From positions 124,001-188,000 of the forward strand of contig BMWJ01000007.1 in assembly GCA_014651175.1 (NCBI GenBank): a stretch of 64,000 nt of DNA, read 5' to 3'. This document shows positions 16,934 through 27,329 of this stretch, piece after piece; the first letter of the stretch is position 1, and every line of letters begins with the position of its first letter. A model generated the notes under the pieces. The model searched no databases, was not told the origin of the DNA, and worked only from the letters and a program-made list of their open reading frames with translations. A program made the translations under genes and the position numbers. The DNA is from Streptomyces clavifer. GTDB lineage: Bacteria; Actinomycetota; Actinomycetes; Streptomycetales; Streptomycetaceae.

Positions 16934-18967
16934 TCAGCCGGAGACCGGCGGAACCGCCGGTGCGAGGTGCTGCCACAGGAAGGTGTATACGAGGGCCCTG
17001 TTGTGGGCGGTCCGTTCGTTGTCACCGGCGCCCGTGTGGCCACCTCCCGCGTCCTCGTGGAGCAGGACCGGGTGGCCGAGCTCGCGCAGCCGGGCGGCGG
17101 CCTTGCGCGCATGGCCGGGGTGGACCCGGTCGTCGCGGGTGGAGGTCATGAGCAGGACCGGCGGGTAGGGCCGGCCCGCGGTGAGCCGGTGGTAGGGCGA
17201 GAGCTCGCGGAGATGCGGGCGATCGGCCTCGTCGTCCGGGTTGCCGTACTCGGCGGTCCAGGACGAACCGGCGAGGAGCCGGTGGAATCGGAGCATGTCC
17301 AGCAGCGGCACCTCGGCGACGATCGCACCGAACGACTGCGGATAGCGGGTGAGCATCGCGCCCATGAGCAGGCCACCGTTGCTGCCGCCCATGGCGCCCA
17401 GCATGGGCGGGGTGGTGATGCCCCGCGCGACGAGGTCCTCGGCGACGGCCGCGAAGTCCTCGAAGGCTCGCGGCCGGTCCGCGCCGAGCGCGGCCCGGTG
17501 CCAGTCCGGTCCGTACTCGCTGCCCCCGCGGATGTTGGCCAGCACGTAGGTGCCGCCGCGCGCCGTCCACGCCCGGCCCGTCACCGAGCTGTAGTAGGGG
17601 GTGAGAGATACCTCGAAGCCGCCGTATCCGTAGAGCAGGGCAGGGCCGGGGCCGTCGGTGGCACCGCCGGGCCCGACCACGAAGTAGGGCACCTGTGTGC
17701 CGTCCCGGGAAGTCGCGAAGAACTGCCGTACCGCCAGGCCTGCCGCGTCGAAGCGGGCCGGAGCCTGCTTGAGGATTTCCGTGTCGGCGCCGATCTGCCC
17801 GCGGTGGAGCGTGGACGGCTGCAGGAACCCCGACACGTCCAGGAAGTACTCGTCGGAGACGTCGGGGTCCGTGTCCACGATCGCGGCGGCGGACAGTGCC
17901 GGGACGTCTGTGAGCGGCGCACGCGCCCACGGGCCGTCGGACGTGGGGGTCAGCACGTCCATACGGGTGCTTACGTCGTGCATCGTCTCCAGGATGAGGT
18001 GATGACGGGTCCACGCGTACCCGGCCAGGGCAGTCCGCGCGTCCGGGGTGAACAGCACCTGAGCGGTGCGGTCGCCCGCCAGGAAGGCGTCGAAGCCGAA
18101 CACGAGCAAGGAGCCCGCCCGGTGTCCCAGCCAGTCCGACTTGAGGGTGACGATCAGGTGCTCGCGATGGACGTGAGCACTGGCGTCGTCGGGAACATCG
18201 ATCCTCACGAGCGAGGCGTCGGGGGCCAGGAGGAACGTCTCGCTACGGTGGAAGTCCAGCGAACGGGCGATGAAGTCCCTTTCGAACCCCGGTGTGTTGT
18301 CATGCCATCCCCCGACCGACACGTCTCCCGCCCCGCCCTCGAAGACCAGGGCAGCCTCTTCCAGCGGCGTACCACGTCGCCACCGGCGGACCGTGCGCGG
18401 GTAGCCGGAGTCGGACAGCGAGCCGGGGCCGAAGTCCGTACCGATGAAGACGGTGTCGGCGTCGATCCACCCGATCCTCGTCCTCGCCTCGGGCACCTGG
18501 AAGCCGCCCTCGACGAAGGTCCGGGTCACCAGGTCGAACTCGCGCACGGCGACGGCATCGGCGCCGTCGCGTGACAGGCACACCAGTGCCCGGTCGTAGT
18601 CGGGGTAACGCACCCGTGCACCGGCCCACACCCATGGCTCGCCCTCCGCGGCGACGAGCGCGTCGACGTCGATCAGGACGTCCCATTCCGGGTCGTCCTT
18701 GCGGTACTGCTCCAGGGTCGTACGCCGCCAGAGACCGTGCACGTGCTCGGCGTCCTGCCAGAAGTCGTAGAGGAACGCGCCGCGACGGACGGTGTAGGGG
18801 ATACGGTCCGAGGCGTCCAGCACCTCCCGCAGGCTTCTCTTCAGGGCGGCGAACCCGGTACCGCCGGCCAGCTCGGCCGCCGTCTCCGCGTTCCGCTCGG
18901 CCACCCACGCGAGCGCGGCCTCACTCTCGATGTCTTCCAGCCACAGGTACGGATCACGATCAGTCAC
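16934..18967 (-). CDS. Prolyl oligopeptidase family serine peptidase (S9)
   Basis: A 677-residue cytoplasmic-looking enzyme with an N-terminal beta-propeller region and a C-terminal alpha/beta hydrolase domain. The start of the family is clear in DPYLWLED. The catalytic domain shows LLYGYGGFE, the nucleophile in GGSNGGLL, the acid in TRDDRVHP and the His in AGGGHTG. The enzyme cleaves short peptides, usually after proline. The GTG at 18967 gives the normal family start (VTDRDPYLW); the frame extends further but without similarity. No signal peptide was seen. Confidence 0.9.
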   Translation of the reverse strand: MTDRDPYLWLEDIESEAALAWVAERNAETAAELAGGTGFAALKRSLREVLDASDRIPYTVRRGAFLYDFWQDAEHVHGLWRRTTLEQYRKDDPEWDVLIDVDALVAAEGEPWVWAGARVRYPDYDRALVCLSRDGADAVAVREFDLVTRTFVEGGFQVPEARTRIGWIDADTVFIGTDFGPGSLSDSGYPRTVRRWRRGTPLEEAALVFEGGAGDVSVGGWHDNTPGFERDFIARSLDFHRSETFLLAPDASLVRIDVPDDASAHVHREHLIVTLKSDWLGHRAGSLLVFGFDAFLAGDRTAQVLFTPDARTALAGYAWTRHHLILETMHDVSTRMDVLTPTSDGPWARAPLTDVPALSAAAIVDTDPDVSDEYFLDVSGFLQPSTLHRGQIGADTEILKQAPARFDAAGLAVRQFFATSRDGTQVPYFVVGPGGATDGPGPALLYGYGGFEVSLTPYYSSVTGRAWTARGGTYVLANIRGGSEYGPDWHRAALGADRPRAFEDFAAVAEDLVARGITTPPMLGAMGGSNGGLLMGAMLTRYPQSFGAIVAEVPLLDMLRFHRLLAGSSWTAEYGNPDDEADRPHLRELSPYHRLTAGRPYPPVLLMTSTRDDRVHPGHARKAAARLRELGHPVLLHEDAGGGHTGAGDNERTAHNRALVYTFLWQHLAPAVPPVSG

Positions 18968-19129
18968 ACGGTGAATTGTGCAGGTCCGGGACGCGTGGCG
19001 GGACCACATTCCCGGTGGCCGTCCCTCACGGCCGACGACAGCGCCGGTCCGGCCGCCGGCACCGGGCCCGGCTGCCCGCTCGTACGGGCAGCCGACCTCG
19101 GCCCTCGTGTGCTGCCGAAGTGTTGGCCG

Positions 19130-19170
19130 GGTGCCCGGCCGCGGAGGGTGTCCGAGCCCGGCCGGGCACC
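19130..19170 (-). terminator. Hairpin after the alcohol dehydrogenase gene
   Basis: GGTGCCCGGCC (19130-19140) and GGCCGGGCACC (19160-19170) form a perfect 11-bp stem with a 19-base loop, 60 bases past the reverse-strand stop at 19231. Confidence 0.65.
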
Positions 19171-19230
19171 TGCCGTCCCGGCACTCCGCGCCGAAGACGG
19201 TCGCAGGGCCGGGACGGGAGGTTCACGACC

Positions 19231-20271
19231 TCAGATCGTCGCCGCGTCGATCACGAACCGGTAGCGCACATCGCTGTTCAGCACGCGCTCGTACGCTTCG
19301 TTGATCTCGGACGCGGCGATCAGCTCGATCTCCGCCCCGAGGCCGTGCTCGGCGCAGAAGTCGAGCATCTCCTGGGTCTCCTGGATACCGCCGATACCGG
19401 AGCCCGAAAGGGACTTACGGCCGCCGATCAGCGAGAAGAGGTTGACGGAGATCGGCTCCTCCGGGGCGCCGACGTTCACCAGCGCGCCATCCGTCTTGAG
19501 GAGGGAGAGGTAGGCACCGAAGTCCAGCGGTGCGGAGACCGTGGAGAGGATGATGTCGAACGTGCCGGCCAGTTCCTCGAAGGTCTTCGGGTCGCTGGTG
19601 GCGTAGTAGTGGTCGGCGCCGAGCTTCAGTCCGTCCTCCTGCTTGCGCAGGGACTGCGAGAGCACCGTCACCTCCGCGCCGAGCCCGTGCGCGATCTTGA
19701 CACCCATGTGCCCGAGGCCGCCCATACCGAGGACGGCGACCTTCTTGCCCGGACCGGCGTTCCAGTGCTTCAGCGGGGAGTACGTGGTGATGCCTGCGCA
19801 GAGCAGCGGCGCGGCCTCGTCCAGCGCCAGGCCGTCGGGGATGCGGAGGGTGTAGTTCTCGTCCACGACGATGTGCGACGAGTAGCCGCCGTAGGTGGGC
19901 TCGCCGTTCTTGTCCACGGCGTTGTAGGTGCCGGTGTTGCCCTTCACGCAGTACTGCTCGAGGCCGGCCTTGCAGTTGTCGCACTCGCGGCAGGAGTCGA
20001 CCATGCAGCCGACTCCGACGCGGTCGCCCACGGCGAACTTGGTGACGCCGGGGCCGGCCTCGGTGACGACACCGGCGATCTCGTGGCCCGGCACCATCGG
20101 GAAGATGCCCTCGGCCCAGCCGTCGCGGGCCTGGTGGATGTCCGAGTGGCAGATGCCGGCGAACTTGATGTCGATCAGGACGTCGTACTCGCCGACCGCA
20201 CGACGCTCGATGGTGGTGCGCTCCAGCGGAGCCTTGGCGGCGGGTGCGGCGTACGCGGCGACAGTGGTCAT
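19231..20271 (-). CDS. Zinc-dependent alcohol dehydrogenase (cinnamyl-alcohol/YahK type)
   Basis: A 346-residue medium-chain dehydrogenase. Catalytic zinc ligands are in GICHSDIH and the GHE motif, the structural zinc site is CRECDNC followed by a fourth Cys in EQYC, and the NAD(P) fold has GMGGLGHMG. It resembles YahK/AdhC-type NADP-dependent aldehyde reductases, which reduce a broad range of aldehydes. AGGAG sits nine bases before the ATG. It is divergent from an XRE regulator and the shared 172-bp gap contains a candidate operator, so aldehyde-responsive control by that neighbour is likely. Confidence 0.9.
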   Translation of the reverse strand: MTTVAAYAAPAAKAPLERTTIERRAVGEYDVLIDIKFAGICHSDIHQARDGWAEGIFPMVPGHEIAGVVTEAGPGVTKFAVGDRVGVGCMVDSCRECDNCKAGLEQYCVKGNTGTYNAVDKNGEPTYGGYSSHIVVDENYTLRIPDGLALDEAAPLLCAGITTYSPLKHWNAGPGKKVAVLGMGGLGHMGVKIAHGLGAEVTVLSQSLRKQEDGLKLGADHYYATSDPKTFEELAGTFDIILSTVSAPLDFGAYLSLLKTDGALVNVGAPEEPISVNLFSLIGGRKSLSGSGIGGIQETQEMLDFCAEHGLGAEIELIAASEINEAYERVLNSDVRYRFVIDAATI

Positions 20272-20381
20272 ACGGGAGTTCTCCTAAGGAGTGGTCCGGT
20301 GCCCGGCAGCCTTCCGTCCGGGCACGTCGTCCAGCCTGCCCCAGCTCGCGGGCTTCACCCAGACCACGGTTCTGCCTACGT

Positions 20382-20400
20382 CCAGCGGTCCTACCACTGG
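20382..20400. promoter_or_regulatory. Candidate operator between dehydrogenase and XRE regulator
   Basis: CCAGCGGT (20382-20389) and ACCACTGG (20393-20400) make an inverted repeat with seven of eight pairs matched around CCT. It lies 44 bases before the regulator start and about 110 before the dehydrogenase start, a natural place for the regulator to bind. Confidence 0.45.
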
Positions 20401-20443
20401 CGGGGACAGGATGCTGTGCGTACGACGGTGGATACTGGGCCCC

Positions 20444-21388
20444 ATGGACGAGCAGCCGGTTGACGAGCGACGGCCGGGCGGCGGCGCCGCTCCCGGTGAC
20501 GACATGGGGCGGTCCCTCGACCGGCGTGCAGAACTCAGCGAGTTCCTGCGCAGCAGGCGTGCCCGGTTGAAGCCGGAGGACGTCGGGCTGCCCGACTACG
20601 GACGGCACCGCCGGGTCCCGGGGCTGCGTCGCGAGGAGCTGGCCCAGCTGGCGGGTGTGTCCGTGGCGTACTACACCCGCCTCGAGCAGGGAAACGGACG
20701 GAACGTGTCCGGGGAGGTACTGGACGCGATCGCGCGGGCGCTGAGACTGACGGACGCCGAGCAGGCGCATCTCACCCACCTCGCGAAGCCCAAGCAGCAC
20801 AGGAAGAAGTCGTCGGCACGGCAGCAGCGGGTGCGCGGATCCCTGAGCCGGCTGCTCGACACGATGGACGGTGTCCCCGCGTACGTGTCCGGGCGGCGGG
20901 CGGAGATCCTCGCCTGGAACCGGATGGCCGCGGCGGTCTTCGGTGACTGGTCGGAGCTGCAGCCGCAGGAGCGGAACTGGGCGCGGCTGGTGTTCCTCAA
21001 GCCGGAGTACCGAGAGCTGTTCGTGGAGTGGGACCAGAAGGCGTCGGACATCGTCAGCTACCTGAGGATGGACGCGGGCTGCCACCCCGACGACCCGCGA
21101 CTCTCCGCTCTCGTCGGCGAGCTCTCGGTGAAGAGCCAGGAGTTCCGGCGGCTGTGGGCCACCCACGACGTCAAGGAGAAGAGCCACGGCGTCAAGCGGC
21201 TGCACCACCCGCTGGTGGGTGAGATGTCACTCTCCTTCGAGACGTTCGCGCTGCCCGACGACGCCGAGCAGTCGGTGGTCGTGTATCACGCGGAGCCGGG
21301 TTCGGCGTCCGCGGAGGCGCTGCGCCTGCTCGCCAGCTGGGGTACGGACGCGACGCGTGCCGGCACGTCCGTACCCGGGAAGCAGTAG
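20444..21388 (+). CDS. XRE-family regulator with MmyB-like ligand domain
   Basis: A 314-residue regulator. The N-terminal third has an XRE helix-turn-helix (RRVPGLRREELAQLAGVS, then YYTRLEQG). The rest matches the MmyB-like ligand-binding domain, with VSGRRAEILAWNRMAAAVF and a late GEMSLSFE. Such regulators respond to fatty-acid-like or aldehyde ligands and often control an adjacent dehydrogenase. The ATG at 20444 lacks a good ribosome site; a TACT-containing -10 just upstream would make it leaderless. MGRSL at 20504 is the alternative start. Confidence 0.85.
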   Translation: MDEQPVDERRPGGGAAPGDDMGRSLDRRAELSEFLRSRRARLKPEDVGLPDYGRHRRVPGLRREELAQLAGVSVAYYTRLEQGNGRNVSGEVLDAIARALRLTDAEQAHLTHLAKPKQHRKKSSARQQRVRGSLSRLLDTMDGVPAYVSGRRAEILAWNRMAAAVFGDWSELQPQERNWARLVFLKPEYRELFVEWDQKASDIVSYLRMDAGCHPDDPRLSALVGELSVKSQEFRRLWATHDVKEKSHGVKRLHHPLVGEMSLSFETFALPDDAEQSVVVYHAEPGSASAEALRLLASWGTDATRAGTSVPGKQ

Positions 21389-21501
21389 CGCCGTGCGGGG
21401 CCGGGGTCCCGGCGCGGGGATTCAACCGGCGCGGAGGACGGCGGCCCGACCGTGAGGGCGGGCGCCGCGTCCGGACACCGTACGGGCCGACAGCCCCTGG
21501 G

Positions 21502-22596
21502 TCAGCCGCGCGTCCTGGACACGCACTCGGCCACGGCGGCGCGGAGACTGCCCGTGCGGGCGAGTGCCTCCCGCTGGCTCCGTGCCCCCGTCCCGCGCTC
21601 CAGCAGACTCTTGAGCGCGGTCTCGGTCGATGCGAGGTCGCCGCTCTCCTCCAGGGCGTCACGGACGTGCGCGAGCAACGCGCCCACGACGTCGGACGCG
21701 GGCTCGGGGCGCATGGTGCCCGGGTGCAGCAGCTTCCCCTCCAGCCCCGAGCGGCCGGCCTGCCAGGCGGCCATACGCAGGACACCCACCCCGACCGGAT
21801 CGGCCGGCTCACCGTCCGACCAGCTGCGTGCCGCTGTCTCGACCAGCCCGCGCACGAGTGTGGCGAGCAGCGCGGCGTCGGCCGGATCCAGGCACACGTC
21901 CGCCACGCGGACCTCAACCGTCGGGTACCGGTGCGAGAGCCGTGCGTCGAAGTAGATCATTCCCTTGTCGCGCAGGACTCCCGTACCGACGAGTGCGTCG
22001 ACCTCCTCGTGGTAGCGCTCCGCGGAGCCGAAGATCTCGACCGGTCCGGCTGACGGCCAGCGTCCCCAGACCCTGCTTCGATAACTGGCGTACGCCGAGT
22101 CGCGGCCCTGCCAGAACGGCGAGTTGGCGCTCATCGCGAGCAACACCGACAGCCAGGGCCGTATGCGGTCCAGCACACCGACGCCCTCATCGTCCGAGTT
22201 CACCGAGACGTGTACGTGGCATCCGCCGGTCAGCTGCTCCTGCGCGGTCAGACCAAACCTCTCGGCCAGCCAACGGTGCCTCTCACCGTTACCGATCGCC
22301 GGGCTGACCGGCAGGGGCGCGGTGGCGAGGGCCGCCACCGCGGCCCCGGCCCGGGCGGCGCTCTCCGCCGCCTCGGCCCGCCACCGGAGTATCTCGTCCG
22401 CGAGCTCACGCATGTCGGCGCGCGGTTCGGTGGCGAACTCCAGTTGCTGGTCATGGAGCTCCGCCTCGAAGGCCGAGTCCCCGTCCGCACGGCTCTCCGC
22501 GAAGGCCAGCACAGCCGTCGAAAGAGCACGGGGCTCACCGCTCTGTTCGTCGACGAGCAGCAGCTCCTCCTCGACACCCACCGTCCGCACCATCAT
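21502..22596 (-). CDS. Carboxylate-amine ligase, YbdK/GCS2 type
   Basis: A 364-residue enzyme of the glutamate-cysteine ligase 2 superfamily, with the start VGVEEELLLVD, the acidic active-site region, GGCHVHVSV and a conserved RxWGRW segment. YbdK-type members join a carboxylate, usually glutamate, to an amine with ATP. EgtA-like members supply gamma-glutamylcysteine, but no ergothioneine genes lie nearby. GGAGGAAGGAC before the ATG pair at 22596 fixes the start. Confidence 0.85.
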   Translation of the reverse strand: MMVRTVGVEEELLLVDEQSGEPRALSTAVLAFAESRADGDSAFEAELHDQQLEFATEPRADMRELADEILRWRAEAAESAARAGAAVAALATAPLPVSPAIGNGERHRWLAERFGLTAQEQLTGGCHVHVSVNSDDEGVGVLDRIRPWLSVLLAMSANSPFWQGRDSAYASYRSRVWGRWPSAGPVEIFGSAERYHEEVDALVGTGVLRDKGMIYFDARLSHRYPTVEVRVADVCLDPADAALLATLVRGLVETAARSWSDGEPADPVGVGVLRMAAWQAGRSGLEGKLLHPGTMRPEPASDVVGALLAHVRDALEESGDLASTETALKSLLERGTGARSQREALARTGSLRAAVAECVSRTRG

Positions 22597-23026
22597 GTCC
22601 TTCCTCCCAGCCTCTCTGACTTTCCAGGTGCCCCGGCAACGGCGTGTGACACCCCGGATCACACGGCCCGGTGGCTATACGGCCCGGCATCCCATGCCGG
22701 GCGGAGCGATGCCCCCCACCGCACGACATCCCCCTCGGCGCCCTGCGCCTGCGCGTCCTGCTTCACGTCCCAGGTGCCTCCCCGGTGAGACCCCTCACGG
22801 CTCCGACCGGACTCGTGCCGGGCCGGGGTGGTCACACGCGGACACCGGGCAGTCGCAGGACCGCCCCGTTCACGACCGGCGGCCCCCGGGGAGTGGTTCG
22901 CGACACGAAGCGATCACGGGGAGACCTGGGCACGGCGGCGGCCTTCCGTGTCATGGAGAGTGGAGACTTGAGAAGCTGGACGTCGGCCGCCCCGACTGGC
23001 AGCCCCACAGCCGGGGCAGGGAGAGG
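22597..23026. other. Divergent intergenic region
   Basis: This 430-bp gap separates the ligase from the next forward gene. Frames across it are antisense or lack codon bias. It presumably contains both promoters, but none was recognised with confidence. Confidence 0.45.
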
Positions 23027-23833
23027 GTGACCGGAGTGCCATGTCCTGCCGGAGCGCCGGCACCGCCCCAGGCCGACGAGGAGGACCCGATCGACACCGC
23101 CGAAGTGGACCCGCTGGACTCCGCCAGTGTCATGAACGCGAAGGAGACCCTCTTCGAACTCCTGGGCCGCGCCGGAGTGTTCCGGGACGAGGCCGAAGAA
23201 CTGATCGCGCTCGTCGAGGCCGGCGCGGTCGCGGACGCGCGCAGTGAGGCCGGGAGGGCCGAGGGCGTCCCGGACGAGAAGGGGGAGCTGTATGCCGTCG
23301 GCTGGCGTGACGGCGCCCGGGCCGTCGGTGACGAGCTCGCCCGCATCGCCGGGCGCGCCCTGGAGCGTGCCATCGGCGCGGGAACACCGGCCCCGGCGGG
23401 GGACGCCGCGCGAGGCCATCACCCCGTCGGGAGAGTGGACGTGGAGCGCGCGAAGGTGGCCGTGACGCCGCTCTCCCTCGCATTCGGCGACGTCTCCGCT
23501 CTCGACCCGGAGGTCTCGGACGAGGTCCTCACGGCGGCACTCGGCACGATGAGCGTCGTGGAACGGGTCGGGTACGCCGGACGGCTGGAGCAGTTCACCG
23601 AGTCCCATCGGGAGCGACTGACACGGTTGTACGCCCGGTACGGGCCCCGCAGCCGCATCGCCGTTCACGGCCGCTACTCCCTCCTCCACTCCCCCACGAG
23701 CATCGCCGTGCTCGAACGCCTCACCGCCGCCCCGCTGGCGCTCCGGACGGAGTGGGAGCACGCGGAACTGCCCCCGGCGTGGCTGGACGGACTCGGGACG
23801 GCATGGCTCGCATCGGAGGCTCCGCCGGGGTGA
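23027..23833 (+). CDS. Protein of unknown function
   Basis: A forward gene of about 268 residues with clear codon bias and no recognised domain. The N-terminus is acidic and proline-rich (ADEEDPIDTAEVDPLD) and is followed by helical segments such as KETLFELLGRAGVF and RVGYAGRLEQF. No signal peptide is visible. The start is uncertain: GTG 23027, GTG 23036 or a later ATG at NAKETLFE are possible. It faces the ABC exporter tail-to-tail. Confidence 0.65.
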   Translation: MTGVPCPAGAPAPPQADEEDPIDTAEVDPLDSASVMNAKETLFELLGRAGVFRDEAEELIALVEAGAVADARSEAGRAEGVPDEKGELYAVGWRDGARAVGDELARIAGRALERAIGAGTPAPAGDAARGHHPVGRVDVERAKVAVTPLSLAFGDVSALDPEVSDEVLTAALGTMSVVERVGYAGRLEQFTESHRERLTRLYARYGPRSRIAVHGRYSLLHSPTSIAVLERLTAAPLALRTEWEHAELPPAWLDGLGTAWLASEAPPG

Positions 23834-23981
23834 CGCGTGAGGGGGCTGCCCGGGCCCCGGGGGCCGTGCCGGACGGGGGCGCCGGGCATCCGGGGGCCCA
23901 GGCAGGGTGCCGGGGGCCGCTCGTACGCCGGTGCCACGCGACCGGGCCCGGGCCGCGGACCCGTGTCCTCGAACTCCGGGC

Positions 23982-25796
23982 TCAGGCCAGGTCGGCCTGC
24001 TCGCGGGCGCCGTCCAGGAAGCCGCCCGACTGGTGCCGCCACAGCTTCGCGTAGGCGCCTTCCGTGGCGAGCAGCTGCTCGTGCGTGCCCTGCTCGACGA
24101 TTCGTCCGTGGTCGAGGACGACGAGCCGGTCCATGCCGGCGACTGTGCTGAGCCGGTGCGCCACCACCAGCGCCGTCCGCCCCTCCATGAGGTGCCACAA
24201 CGCCTTCTGGACGAGGACTTCACTCTCGGAGTCCAGGGCGCTGGTCGCCTCGTCGAGCAGCAGGATGGGCGCGTCCCGCAGAATCGCCCGGGCGAGCGCG
24301 ACACGCTGCCGCTGTCCCCCGGAGAGCTTGACACCCCGCTCGCCCACCATGGTGTCGAAGCCGTCCGCCAGCGCGTCGGCGAACTCCGTGACGTGCGCCG
24401 CCTCGGCCGCGCGGCGGATCTCCGCCTCGGTCGCGTCCGGCCGGGCGAACGCGATGTTGTCGCGCAGGGAGCGGTGGAACATCGCCGGGTCCTGCGGCAC
24501 GTAGCCGATCAGGCTGCGCAGATCGGCCTGCCGGAGCTTGCTGATGTCCTGTCCGCCGATCAGGATCCGGCCGGCGTCGATGTCCGTCATCCGCAGCAGC
24601 AGGCGGCCGAGCGTGGTCTTGCCACCGCCGGACCGGCCGACGAGCCCGATCTTCGCGCCAGCGCGCACATCGAGATCGAGGCCGTCGAAGAGGGGTCTGC
24701 CTCCTGCGTGGGCGAAGGTCACCTGCTCGAAGCGGACGCCGGCGGCCTCGGACAGCAGCGGCTCCGGCGAAGGCGCGTCGAGCACGGTCGGCTGTGACAA
24801 CAGCAGTTCGGTGAACTGCCCCGCCTCCGTCATCGAGCTTTCCAGGCGACGGTAGATCTGGTTGAACTCGAACATGATCCGCGTGGCGTTGCTGTAGTAG
24901 GTGAAGGCGACGACGACCGCCTCCACGCCGTGGCCGCCCCCGCCGAGGGTGACCGCGAGCAGCAGGCCCATGGCATTGGTCAGTACGGACATCGGGGCGA
25001 CCAGCGTGTCGATGCGCAGGTTGCCGTAGTCCCACGACCGCAGGGTGAGCCGGCGGGACTCCGCGACGCGGGAGCGGTGCTCGGCGGCCTCGCGTTCCTC
25101 GGCGCCGAAGGCCCGGACCGTGTCCATGTTCATCAGACTGTCGGCCACGTGGCCGGACACCTGGGCGATCGCCTCCTCGCGCTGGTCGACGAGCCTCTGC
25201 CGGCGGCGGATGAGTGGCAGCACGCACAGCGCGGTCAGGGCGATCATCGTCAGGAGGCCCACGACGAGCAGCGGTTCGTAGCTCCACAGCACGACCGACC
25301 CGAAGATCAGCGGCACGAAGCTGCCCACGACCGAGAAGGTGAGCGTGTCGACGCACTCCTCGAAGCGGGAGGCGAAGCTCAGGACACGCTTGGTCAGCGA
25401 CCCGGCGAAGTTGTCGTGGAAGAAGGTGGCGTCCTTGGCGAACAGCTCATCCATTCCGATCACGTACAGGTCCTCGATACCCCGGGCGTCGAGGCGGTTC
25501 AGGAAGTGCAGACCGACGCGCCACAGGGCCTCCGCGAGCAGCAGGACGCCGGCGAAGGCGACCACGTAGGGCAGCAGCGAACCGAGTGCGGTCCCCCCGC
25601 CGTCGGCGATGTGGCCGACGAGCTTGGCGACGATCAGCGGGGCGATGTAGTTGATGCCGATGTTGCCCAGGGCCGGCAGGAGCATCGCGGGTGCCGTAAG
25701 CCAGCGGTGGCGGACCAACTCCCTCCCGTAGTAGCGCAGTGCCAGGAGCACCGACCCCTTGCCCGGCCATTCCTCACGCGCTTCGGACAATCCCAT
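23982..25796 (-). CDS. ABC half-exporter (fused membrane and ATPase domains)
   Basis: A 604-residue type IV ABC exporter: six hydrophobic helices in about the first 320 residues, then an ATPase with Walker A GRSGGGKTT, signature LSGGQRQRVALARA, Walker B LLLDEATSALD and switch AHRLS. It should act as a homodimer, since no partner half is nearby. GGTGGGG before the ATG at 25796 supports this start. The open frame runs 80 codons further upstream with no family similarity. Substrate unknown (lipid, peptide or drug). Confidence 0.88.
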   Translation of the reverse strand: MGLSEAREEWPGKGSVLLALRYYGRELVRHRWLTAPAMLLPALGNIGINYIAPLIVAKLVGHIADGGGTALGSLLPYVVAFAGVLLLAEALWRVGLHFLNRLDARGIEDLYVIGMDELFAKDATFFHDNFAGSLTKRVLSFASRFEECVDTLTFSVVGSFVPLIFGSVVLWSYEPLLVVGLLTMIALTALCVLPLIRRRQRLVDQREEAIAQVSGHVADSLMNMDTVRAFGAEEREAAEHRSRVAESRRLTLRSWDYGNLRIDTLVAPMSVLTNAMGLLLAVTLGGGGHGVEAVVVAFTYYSNATRIMFEFNQIYRRLESSMTEAGQFTELLLSQPTVLDAPSPEPLLSEAAGVRFEQVTFAHAGGRPLFDGLDLDVRAGAKIGLVGRSGGGKTTLGRLLLRMTDIDAGRILIGGQDISKLRQADLRSLIGYVPQDPAMFHRSLRDNIAFARPDATEAEIRRAAEAAHVTEFADALADGFDTMVGERGVKLSGGQRQRVALARAILRDAPILLLDEATSALDSESEVLVQKALWHLMEGRTALVVAHRLSTVAGMDRLVVLDHGRIVEQGTHEQLLATEGAYAKLWRHQSGGFLDGAREQADLA

Positions 25797-27329
25797 CCCC
25801 ACCCTGTGCGTTCGTGCGGCGAGCCCGCTGCGCGCGCCTCCGGGGAGGCGTCGTCGCGGTACCGGCCGCGGGGGCGATCCGGTGCGGCATGCCCTCGGCC
25901 GGTCGCCTCGCGACCGAGCCGGGCATGACGGCGGAGCCTCCGCGCGGCTCGCGGCGAGGTGTCCGCGCGAGTACGGGAGGTCAGGCGTCGCAGTGTCCCG
26001 TGGCAGTGTCCGCGGGGTCCACGCGTTTTTATCGGCCACCGGCTACGCCGTGAACGCGTCAGGCCACCCTGGTTCGCTGCGGGGTGGCCCGTACGTATCG
26101 CCGGTGTGTGCACGGCCCCGGGAGAGCACCCGCCGTGACGCACCCCTTCCCGGCTGCCGTGCGCGCACGTACGTACGAGTCGGGAGCACCCGACCGTGCA
26201 CCGTCACACATGCGTCCGGAACCGTTCACCCCTGCAACATGAATGATCTTGATCGACAGTCGGATCATCGGCGCTCGACGTCCCGCGCCGCGGAAAGGTT
26301 TCCCTCCCGCCGACAGCACCGGACGCCGCCCCGCCCTGCCCTTCACACACAAGAGCGGCGAGAGGGTGCACGCCTCCCCCTGGGCACGGGGCGCACCCGG
26401 GGCCGGATCGTCCCCGGCCGGGCAATCCCCCGACGGGAGTACCCACACCCACAGGAGTGATTCGAACTCAACATCACGTCCCACGGGATGGGCCCCGCCG
26501 GGGCCTCGCGGCCGATACGACATCACGTTCGAGATTTCGCCCTCGCGGACCCGTGACGGGGGACGAAGTACCCCCGTTGTCCGAGCATCCGTCCGCTCCA
26601 CCGCAGCACAGGAGACGTCATGCATCGCTCGCCCTTCCTCCCCGTCCTTCATCCTGTGTTCGAACTGAGCCTGCCGGCTCCCACTCCTGCACGGCTCACC
26701 GCCGAGCACCGGCCGGTGGCCGTGGTCTCGCCCCGCCGGGATCCGAGGTACGCGGCACGAGCGCGGCCACAGCCGTGCCGGCCGGCTTCACACCGGGCCG
26801 CGAAGACGGGGGCCCGATCTCCGGCGTGCGAGCCACGTCGCGGGGGCGAGAGGGTTCCCGGGTCCGGGAGGTGACCGTTCGCACAGGAGTCCGGTATTCC
26901 GTGAAGACCACCCCCGAACCGGCGTTCCATACGAGCGAGACCTTCGCCTACCGGCACGCGGTACCGGCGTTCGGCGCGGTGAAGGCAGCGGCCGTGGTCG
27001 GCAGTTCGCCCCGGCGGCCGGCCAAGCACGGGCCGCCCGATGCCCGGCAGCGGAAGAGACCGGGACCGACGTCGACATCCGTCACCAGGAGTACGGGCTC
27101 GGCGCCGCACCGGGCCGCTCGGCGGCGGGCGGCCCGGGGCGGTGGCGTCGCGCGGCGCCGGACGGGGCAGCCCTCTGCAACGCGGAATCCGCGCCGTACG
27201 AAGACCGCTTCCGGGTTCCGGCGGAGCACCCCGGGCGAGCCGCCGCCACTTCACAGTGGCGATCTTCCGCACCCCGCTTCGAAGGCCCTACGACCCTGAC
27301 CGGATGAACTCCGACCGAGGAGGCAGCAC
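25797..27329. other. Long gene-poor region upstream of a TTA-containing exporter
   Basis: Over 1.5 kb separate two ABC exporter genes. No open frame has both family similarity and consistent codon bias. Two short forward candidates have plausible ribosome sites: ATG at 26620 (84 codons, GGAG six bases upstream, begins MHRSPFLPVLHPVFEL) and GTG at 26899 (GGAG 11 bases upstream, begins MKTTPEPAFHTSETF). Either could be a small peptide or non-coding. Around 26230-26275 there is an AT-richer patch with repeated GATC-containing words. GGCCCCG/CCGGGGCC near 26490 could form a small hairpin. Confidence 0.4.

Noticed and set aside
26620-26874. Small forward frame with a good ribosome site
   Set aside because: Only the first part looks protein-like and the rest is arginine/proline-rich; kept only as a candidate in the gap entry.
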